NCBI GenBank assembly: GCA_947650365.1
Contig: OX393553.1
Span: 67,199,716 to 67,263,715, forward strand
Direction: 5' to 3'
DNA length: 64,000 nucleotides
Origin: Chamaelirium japonicum
Taxonomy: Eukaryota; Streptophyta; Magnoliopsida; Liliales; Melanthiaceae
The notes under the pieces are model-generated. The model was not told the origin of the DNA, did no database searches, and was given only the letters and a program-made list of their open reading frames with translations. This document shows, in pieces, positions 56,280-64,000 of the stretch (position 1 is its first letter; each line of letters begins with the position of its first letter). The translations under genes were made by a program, and so were the position numbers.

Positions 56280-56782
56280 CTATATAACAAGGGACGTCGG
56301 TTTTGTGCTGACTAGACAAAACGGAATAAAAAAACTGACTAGGACAAGCTGACTGGACAAAAATGAATCGAATAGATCTAACCATTCGTTCAAAAATCAA
56401 CGCATGATCTCTCCTTGGTTTCAAATCCCAACCCATTTAAACTGCACTAAGCCCCTAAATTCCTGGCTCATTGAAACTGCACTAAACCTGACCGTTCATC
56501 CTGTGATTGTTGTTCGCATCAACGGCTATAAACCCCCTGCTGAAATTTCGGCCGCCCCAAACCATCGGGTCAATCTCGAGAAATCCGTTCGAACAGAGAC
56601 AACTATGATTGATCGATTATAGGGAGGGGAGGAGTCGGTCGCGCCGAAGGCGCCTGCTTCGTGCTAATCGGCACGGGCGAGAAAATGGGTGTCCCTATGA
56701 ATGCCAGTATTGTCGTCAAAAGTGTTTTGTTGCCAAAGACATTCAGGTGTGTTGCCGCCAAAGGCGGCCCACTGCAGTGCCC
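56280..56782 (+). mobile_element. Helitron array copy 2, 3' truncated
   Basis: Begins TCTATATAACAAGGG immediately after the CTAG of copy 1 and follows copy 1 through 'gtgctgactagacaaaac', 'tataaaccccctgctg', 'gcgccgaaggcgcc' to 'ccactgcagtgcc'. It then switches at about 56782 to the middle of copy 3, losing hairpin and CTAG. Confidence 0.75.
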
Positions 56783-57211
56783 TATGAATAGATTTAACCA
56801 TTCGTTCAAAAATCAACGCACGATCTCTCCATGGTTTCAAATCCCGGTCCATTGAAACTACACTAAATCCCGGCCCATTGAAACTGCACTAAACCTGACC
56901 ATTCATCCTGTGATCGTTGTTCGCATCAACGGCTATAAACCAGACTGCTGAAATTTCGGCCGTCCCAAACCATCGGGTTGATCTCGAGGAATTCGTTCGA
57001 ATAGAGACAGTTGTGATTAATCGATTATAAGGGGAATGGGAGTTGGTTGCGCCGAAGGCACCTGCATCGTGCTAATCGGCACGGGTGAGGAAATGAGTGT
57101 CCCTATGAATGTCGGTGTTGCCGTCAAAAGTATTTTGTTGTCGAAGACGTTCAGGTGTGTTGCCGTCGAAGGCGACCAGCTGCAGTGGCGATAGGCACGG
57201 ACATGCACTAG
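56783..57211 (+). mobile_element. Helitron array copy 3, 5' truncated
   Basis: Starts inside the body ('gatttaaccattcgttc') and runs to an imperfect hairpin 'gtggcgataggcac' and CTAG at 57208-57211, followed by T. Confidence 0.75.
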
Positions 57212-57221
57212 TTATATACAT

Positions 57222-57890
57222 GTCACACAAGTTAGAGCGACAATCGAGTTTCGGGTATCAAATATAGGTATTGAGGTATCCATACGCATACCTGACAGTT
57301 AATCGGGCAGATATTTTAGGTCCCTTATACAACCTATACCCATACCATCACCATATCTGAAAGTACATTTGTACCCGTAACCCATACCTATACCAAATGT
57401 TTTGGGTCGGGTGTTGGATCACAAGTTAGAGTGGCAATTGGGTTTCGAGTATGGGTATTGGGATATTCATACCCATACCCGAAAACTAATCAGGTAGAGT
57501 TTCAATGCCCATACCCTACCCAAACATTTCCCTTGATGTTGTTTTAAAACATAGGATTGAGAAGGGTAAAATGGGAAACAAAATGTAGGCTGGAAGGAAC
57601 CCTTGTACAACCCATATCCATAACCATACCAGAAAGTGCATTTGTACCCGTAACCCATACCCGTACCAGATGTTTTAGGTCGAGGTCGGGTCACAAGTTA
57701 AAGAGGCAATTGGGTTTTGGATATGGGTATTGGGGTATTCATACCCATACCCGAAAGCTAATCAGGTAGAGTTCCAATGCCCATACCCTACATAAACATT
57801 TCTCTTAATGTTGTTTTAAAATAAAGGATTGAGAAGGGTACAATGGGGAACAAAATGTAGGATGGAAGGAAGAATGGGATAGTGGGTTAG
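57222..57890. repeat. Tandem repeats, ~280-bp period
   Basis: Units beginning 'cacaagtta.ag..gcaat' at about 57233, 57420 and 57700 share 'tattcatacccatacccga', 'aatcaggtagagtt' and 'tttgtacccgtaacccata'. The last two also share 'ttgttttaaaa' and 'gattgagaagggta'. The first is shorter and more diverged. No coding content. Confidence 0.8.
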
Positions 57891-58015
57891 TGGGATTGCC
57901 CTTCCCATTATAGCCCTTGTTTTTTTAATGGATAAATAAGATTCAATTGATTAGTGACAGAAAAGAGAAGGACAAAATGAGAAACAAAAAGTAGGATGGA
58001 AGGAAGAATGGGTTA

Positions 58016-58482
58016 GAGCATCTCCAACCGAGTCTAAGTTAGGAGCTCATCCTAAGGATTGTTGGACCTGCTTGTATAGCCACCTCATCCAAATCTCCTT
58101 TTTGGGAGAGGTTCATCTCCAACCGAGTCCCAACAAAGTGTTTCTAGCCACTTTGCAGTAAACCCCCTCCCACTCAAACAACCTCCCACCTTAATTTGTT
58201 TGATATGGTGTTTGCAGAATGAGAGGTTTTAATTTTCACCGTGTGAATTGAGAGGGGTATGTGCAAAAAATCCAGTAGGGTTGGGTCCTTCTGAGCTCTC
58301 CGAAGACTATCCGATCTTTGTGATGGGCTTCAGATACCTCAAGCATCACATCAGAATTATCCCAAGCTTTGAGTGCCACGTAGGCCTTGGGACAATTGCT
58401 CGGACTCGGCTGGAATGGGGTTCTGTTGCTCAGAGCACCACATAGGCCTTAGGATAATCACTCGGTCTCGGTTGGAGATGCT
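58016..58482. mobile_element. MITE with 'agcatctccaaccgag' ends
   Basis: Inverted ends 'gagcatctccaaccgag' and 'ctcggttggagatgct'. The interior has a second 'tcatctccaaccgagtc' near 58109 and inverted pieces ('ctcggactcggctgg'). Flanking DNA at 57905-57960 and 58499-58560 is a diverged direct repeat ('cataatagcccttg.tttttt'). The target duplication is not clear; the end type is common in PIF/Harbinger-like MITEs. Confidence 0.6.
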
Positions 58483-58879
58483 TTGGTGGGTTAGTGTGAT
58501 TTATTCCCATAATAGCCCTTGGTTTTTTAAATGGATAAATAAGACTCAATTGATTCGTGGCAAAAGGGTAATATTCTTGGATAGTATTTGTGATTTGTGT
58601 AGGGATAGAACGGGAAGGACAAAAATGGCATACTACGGTTCTAACCCTTTTGATTGTTTTCATGACATAGAATTCAAAAAGATTGGGTATGGATTAATAT
58701 ATATGGTGAAGGGTAAAATGGAAACATATGTAAAAGGTGGAAGGAAGCAAGGACCTAAAACTGCGGATTTATATTATTAGGGGTTACAGATAAAACCTTC
58801 TAATCAACAAGTAAAAGAAAGGATGCAACAAGTCAAAGATTTGAGATAGAAACCCCCTCATGGATTTCACATCACTCAA

Positions 58880-59110
58880 ACGTGATTGAGTTTTTTTTTT
58901 TTAGATAATTGATATTAAACAAAACGAGAGTACACACGCGGACACATCCATCCGAGCCTTAGCGGCTAACTCTACCGGAAAGTTCGCCGTCCAACAAACA
59001 CGGTTGAGCTCTTCTAGCTATTGCAGACCAAAGGATTCTTTTTCGTTGACTACGCCCTTCAAATAACCTATTGTTTCTCTCCTCATGACGCCCAAACCTT
59101 CATAACGACA
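58880..59110 (-). mobile_element. Possible LINE 3' end
   Basis: On the minus strand a short frame (RVCWTANFPVELAAKARMDV) runs to 'tgtttaatatcaattatc' and a run of A. Frame plus A-tail suggests a 5'-truncated LINE, but no motif confirms it. Confidence 0.3.
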
Positions 59111-59502
59111 TATAAAGTATAGATATTACAGGTGCCCGTTTTTTAAGTATTATAAACCGTCATGACGTTCATGATGATCGTAACGGTATGATGGCCATAA
59201 CGGCTAAATAACACCCATTTTGTTGTCTTCTCTCTATTTTTTTATTGTATTGGTGGATTATAATTATAAATTATAATAAAAATGGATATTTTTAACTATA
59301 ATTCTTTTATTCATTTATCGACTATATTATAGGTACAATATAAATTAAAAAAAAAATTATAATATTATTAAACTAGTGATGCCCGTTTGCCTGTCAGACC
59401 TCGGATGGCCACCTTCGACAGCATCGGCAAACACGAGGAGGAGAGAGAAAGATACGAAGTGGGAGAGAGAATCGAGGAGGGGGATCTGATGCCGGGGGGG
59501 GG

Positions 59503-59571
<69 letters not shown>

Positions 59572-59628
59572 GGGAGACAAAAAGAGACGTGGTAAGAAAA
59601 AGGACTCAGTGAGAAAGAGGGATAGATC

Positions 59629-59700
<72 letters not shown>

Positions 59701-60330
59701 GGGGAGAGAGAGAGAGAGAGTATATACCGCGATCGTCAGGCGAGGATCAATCGAACTGAGAGATAGAAACAGGAAGGGATATCTACAACGAGAGGGAAAG
59801 CAGTTACAGAAACTAATCGTTCGATCGCACCACTCATGGATCGCACCCCTCCACCATTTTCGATGAATCACACTTACCTGACGATCGAACATACTCAAAT
59901 ATATCTACTTTTGTCTCCCAGGCTCCCTTCTTATATGGGATATATTATAATTTTTATGTAAGTTCCTAGTTTTGAATCTATTTAACCAAGTTCATAAAAA
60001 TTTTATTAAAAGTTTATATTTTATTAAACAATTATTTTACATATCATTAAAAAATTAAGCATTGTTATTTTACCCGTCGAAGCGTCGTGACACTCCCGTT
60101 ATGACATCCGTTAAACAACGTAATAACATGAATAAAAAACTTTTAAACTTTTTTTTATTAATTCTGAAAAACCGTCATTAAGATCGTCATTCATGACGGT
60201 CCAAAGACAACCTGTTATCAACCGATATAACGTCGTTTAAAACCTTGGGTGGAACCTCTACCCTTCAATATAAACACTAAGAAATTAGCATCCCATTAAA
60301 CACAACATTCATTTGTAAGATGCATTTATT
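59111..60330. other. Unassigned DNA with 'catgacgg' repeats and GA tracts
   Basis: 'accgtcatgacgttcatgat' near 59156 and 'gtcattcatgacggtcc' near 60188 suggest decayed inverted ends of one element. In between lie two GA microsatellites (59505-59566 and 59631-59720), the source of Glu/Arg-rich and Leu/Ser-rich frames that are not genes. Confidence 0.4.
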
Positions 60331-60564
60331 TTTTGTTTGGTTTTCTCTAGGGATGTGGTTGGGGGCATGTTTCTCATCGGAGGGCTAAGCGAAGCCAGGA
60401 CCTTAAACGCTGCATTTGTCAGTAGCATTTTTTTATTTTTTATTCAGTTTTTTCTAAGGAGTAACTCACATGCGGCTTTCATGGACCTTGTGTTCCTCAT
60501 CAGAGGGCTGAACGAAGATTGGGCCTCACCCGGGGGTCACACTAGTATACTTATAAAGAAGAGA

Positions 60565-60566
<2 letters not shown>

Positions 60567-60644
<78 letters not shown>
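60567..60644. repeat. (CT)n microsatellite
   Basis: About 38 uninterrupted CT units. Confidence 0.95.
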
Positions 60645-60645
<1 letters not shown>

Positions 60646-60699
60646 CAATGGAGAGCATGATTCAATGGGGGATTTGCGAGAGATCAAGATGCATCAAAG

Positions 60700-61240
60700 C
60701 CATCCGTGCATTGCAAGGGATTAGTACTAGAATCGGATATACAACGGAACTAATGTCAATGGGAGCCCGATTGTTGTTAGAAGGCCTTTGCCTTTGAACT
60801 TTCGTTGCCTCCGTTGTTGGACCAACAAAGTGAAAGAGAGGGTAGGTGTCTTCATTCCCTATGTTAGCACTTTGACGGTGTCCCAAGTCAACTTTTAGGG
60901 TAAATAGTCTATCATGGATGCCCAAACTAAAGCATACTTACTACATCATGTTACAGAGTATGATGAACATCTTTTTTATCAGCAAATTCGTGAGCGCAAA
61001 TTGATTCGTTGAGGTTTGTGCAACCTGTGAGTTAGGACAGTGTAGCATTCATAACAAATTGGATATTTCTGAGTTGCTACATAGTATCAAAATGAGATCT
61101 TAGTGTCTAGCTTGCACAACCATATTGTACCATGATCCAATCAATTGGCGTGAAAAGGGTCTATTTTTGTGTTCTGGTTGTGAAATCATTTTATCGATTT
61201 ATGTGTGTTTTCTTCCGTTTGATGCTTTCATGCTTTTCAA
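60700..61240 (+). pseudogene. Unrecognised Cys-rich protein relic
   Basis: An ATG at 60914 opens a frame reading MDAQTKAYLLHHVTEYDEHL and on to RERKLIR. After a frameshift near 61010 it continues with CELGQC, DISELLHSI, a stop, CLAC, NWREKG and CSGC. The CxxC...CxxC spacing looks like a zinc ribbon. Conservation-like amino-acid composition with only two breaks suggests a once-real gene. I do not recognise the family. It lies upstream of the copia primer site, where the LTR would be expected, so it may be captured sequence or lie outside the LTR. Confidence 0.35.
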
Positions 61241-61960
61241 GGTTCATGACTATTCAAATTGTTTTTATATTCAAAATCCTGGTTTGATGGTTTTTTAGAT
61301 TTCCCGGGTTGTGGAAATCACTTTTGGTGGATTTACGATTTTGCTATTGAGAGACCCAACACTTCGAATTTTTCTAAGTGTTATGAGTGCCCTCCCCACT
61401 ATATAGTCCGGACAATTTTGGGATGGTCTGAACCGCTTGTGGGATGAGGATCTCCTATTGAGCCTTGGGTCTGGACCCCTGCAGGGACCGTTAACTTAGC
61501 AGGTGTCCAGACCACTTCATTAATAGGTTCGGACCCCTCTCGGACTGAAGCCAAAATTCAGCTTTTCTAGTGGATCACTTGTACCTCTGGGATCAGTCCT
61601 GATGTACGTAGCTTTTCCCTTCATGGTCTCCATATAAAAATACGTCGAGTGCTTTACTTTACTGCTTAAGCCTTGTATTTTTAAATCTTTGAGCAAGTAG
61701 CTTGCCTCCTAGGTCTTCACCCATGCTTAAGCCTTTGAGAGGAGAGGTGAGAACCTCACTTTGCATTTAACTGTAAAACACTAAAAGACTGTTAGCGAGT
61801 GATTATAAGAAGATTTAAAAGAGTAACCCATCGTCTTGTATACATTGTGGCGCAAAGACAAGCGACTGTGTATGAAAATTTTATTAGGTTGAATGTTCTT
61901 TCCGTACTTCAAGAAACTCCGTATTGGATTCACTTTTTAGGAAATTTTAATTGGTATCAG
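61241..61960 (+). mobile_element. 5' LTR region of a SIRE-type copia, start not defined
   Basis: A TATA-like 'catataaaaatac' near 61630 and a transcript-like leader precede 'aattttaat' and the primer site. No LTR start or partner LTR can be seen because the element leaves the window. Confidence 0.45.
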
Positions 61961-61964
61961 AGCC
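61951..61964 (+). other. Copia primer-binding site (tRNA-Met-i type)
   Basis: 'ttggtatcagagcc' directly precedes the gag frame, as in many plant copia elements. Confidence 0.8.
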
Positions 61965-62059
61965 ATGTAATCATGCGTGAGTATTTTGATTTTGCTAACA
62001 AATTGTTTGTGTGTTTGTGTACGCGTTTGGTTGTATTTTTTTGTGTTGTTTATTTTGCA

Positions 62060-63900
62060 TCTATAGAAGCCCAACGTGAGGGTAATGCCATCAACAGACC
62101 ATCGTGTACATTGGAGTCTAATTTCTCATTTTGGAAAGCCCAAATGAGGGCATTCTTATATCCACTAATGTCCGTATTTTAAAAGTCATCGAGTCTGGTT
62201 GAATTGAGCCATCTGCAATAGTGGTTATGAATAGAATTCATATATTAGTGCCAAAGCCGATCCATGAGTGGACAGTGTATAAACGAGAGTAATGCTCGTT
62301 TGATAAGAAAGGTTGCGAAGATGAGTTTTGTTGCATTGCTAATGCAAAGACATCCAAAGAGGCTGGACGTTCTGGTGACCTATGAAGGAACTCACACCAT
62401 TTGTTGAGCTAAACTCTGAAGCTTGACAACCACGTTCGATAACCTGAAAATGGAGGATGAAGAATCATTTGACCTTTTTTATTCCAAGCTAAACTAGGTG
62501 GTAACTGAGTCCTTTGGCCTGGAAGAGATCATCCACCCATCGAGAGTTAATCACAAGATCCTCTAGTCTCTCCGAAAAGATTCAAACTGAAGTCACAACC
62601 ATTGGCGAGTCTAAGAATATGGATGAGATACTGACAGAAGAACTCATACAAAATCTCAAGACCTGCAAGCAAACATTTCCTCAGGCTAAGAAAACCAAGG
62701 AATTGGCATTGAAAATTCGTAACATAGCTGAAGATACAGAGTCAAGTTCAAGTGCCAAATATGGTGAGTAGTTTTCCTTCATGGTCAAGAATGTCAAGAA
62801 AATTTTCAAGAATCAATGACCACAAGGATATGGTGAGAAGTCCAACCATGAGCGTTAGGATAATCAAAAGCTGAGGGGTCATGAACAACCAAAGAACATA
62901 TTCTAAAGTCACACTGATGATGGAAAAAAAACATATGATAGAGGTCAATCTGTGGACCCAAATCAAACTAGTGCTATAGATATTGTGGATATGATCACTT
63001 GGCGAATCAATATGCTACACCAGCAAAGTAATCTAAAGAAAAGGCCATGAATGCAACCTTGATGATTCTGGGTCTGAATCAAGTCAAGGAAACTCTAAAC
63101 ACGACATATCTCCAAATCATTATGCATTTTATGGGTTCGTAAACGTCAAAGATGTTGCAAATGAACCTTCTTAGTTGATGAGTTCTGGCGACAGTAATAG
63201 ACTTTCACTCTCTGAGGATGACGGAATATCAAAAGGTAACATTGCGAACATTGTAGAAATCTGTAATGCAGAAGTGATGGGATGTGACAGATTAGAAGAG
63301 AAGAACACAAAGCTGAGCTCACATGCAAATGATTTAACGATAAAAAATATGACAGTGGATAGGCTCACTGTCACTCTTCATATTGATTCTAAGTGTCTGT
63401 CCCATATAGTAACGGATCTGGAAAAGCAGCTGGCAGAACTGAAATTTGAGAAAGTAACTGCAAGTTAAGAATGACAGTCTTAGGTTCACAGTCAGAGAAG
63501 CTAGAGAGAAGTGTCAGAGGGATGAGAATAAATTTAGGACAGTTTCATAGGCTAGAAAAAGAAAGCATAATGAAGAGGCTTAGGATAGAAAAGAACCTAA
63601 AAGAGGAGAATTAATGCCAAACGGAAACTGCAGTATTGGTTCCTCCTTTGTTGGCTTATTATTGGACTCAAAACAATCTATTGGATATTATATGTGAGTC
63701 ATTGAATTTGGTTACACTTGATCATGATTACATACTTCAACATAACACATTGAAGACATCAAAGACAGTTTGCAAGCTTCAATTAAAGACTATGCCAAAT
63801 CAATATGAAGAACTATATAGCCATATTGCATGCATAATACTTTTTAGGACTTTAGGTTTGTGTGTTTTTATCATAACATAGATCGAATATCATTTGTGTG
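62060..63900 (+). pseudogene. SIRE-type copia gag, broken, continues towards the right edge
   Basis: Starts REGNAINRPSCTLESNFSFW, KAQMRAFLYP, the usual copia gag opening. Further on come MEDEESFDLFYSKLN, LSEKIQTEVTTIGESKNMDE, ELIQNLKTC and KKTKELALK, which match the SIRE/Maximus gag order. Later a coiled-coil-like stretch (LEEKNTKLSSH, LEKQLAELKFEK) lies at 63290-63465. Stops and frameshifts occur throughout. Protease and pol would lie beyond 64000. Confidence 0.72.
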
Positions 63901-64000
63901 TGTTTTTGTCATATTTAGAATGCATCATGTTTTAATCTTCGATTATATCATTCTATGTATTTTTATCTCCGCACATTGCTTAAAACTGTGTTTAAACTCT

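Noticed and set aside
59368..59898. Ser/Leu-rich and Glu/Arg-rich frames
   Set aside because: They are generated by long GA/CT microsatellites.

Overview
The window is nuclear DNA of a flowering plant. The one clearly intact gene is a plant-type, three-exon, K+-dependent L-asparaginase/isoaspartyl peptidase, and nearly everything else is transposable-element (TE) DNA of plant families: Ty1/copia, Ty3/gypsy-type gag-protease, a Cassandra-type TRIM with 5S rRNA in its LTR, MULE, PIF/Harbinger, hAT, Helitron, LINE and a tRNA-type SINE. The very GC-rich third codon positions of the asparaginase exons hint at a monocot, but that is weak evidence. There are no operons or CRISPR arrays, and no intact structural RNA gene was found; the only 5S rRNA sequence sits inside TRIM LTRs. 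All calls come from reading the sequence; no search was run.

Layout. 1-1422: minus-strand LTR-element remnant, a 31-bp minisatellite and a Helitron 3' end. 1423-4892: asparaginase gene with TATA box, three exons, a fold-back element in intron 1, a MULE-type MITE in intron 2 and a poly(A) signal. 5773-6039: small hAT. 6541-8243: decayed partial copy of the asparaginase gene. 8235-12775: 5'-truncated LINE split by a 4.0-kb solo LTR. 12890-13836: PIF/Harbinger-type MITE carrying a Cassandra-like TRIM. 14454-16517: 2.06-kb solo LTR. 16860-19205: wreck of an autonomous PIF/Harbinger element (transposase and ORF1). 19208-25386: LTR element carrying only gag and protease. 25702-27139: minus-strand Helitron split by a hAT.

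29262-29743: two exons of a RIN4-like (NOI-domain) gene. 30344-35678: minus-strand copia with both LTRs and a perfect TSD. 35934-37767: decayed copia remains. 37780-39001: TRIM-like element. 39212-39447: 236-bp Helitron. 39706-39864: SINE. 40264-54102: two tandem copies of a ~1.7-kb segment. The first copy is split by a 10.0-kb MULE (40913-50930) with long TIRs, a transposase on one strand and a DUF1985/Ulp1-like gene on the other; the second copy preserves the empty insertion site. 55751-57211: head-to-tail Helitron array. 57230-57890: tandem repeats. 58016-58482: MITE. 61900-64000: 5' part of a SIRE-type copia running off the right edge.

The genes do not form one pathway. The asparaginase should release ammonium and aspartate from asparagine (nitrogen remobilisation in sink tissue). 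The NOI exons may be remains of an immunity-related gene. The rest records successive, often nested, insertions. The best candidates for something undescribed are a fold-back repeat family with at least nine copies or part copies, the MULE with its empty site, and the Helitron concatemer.
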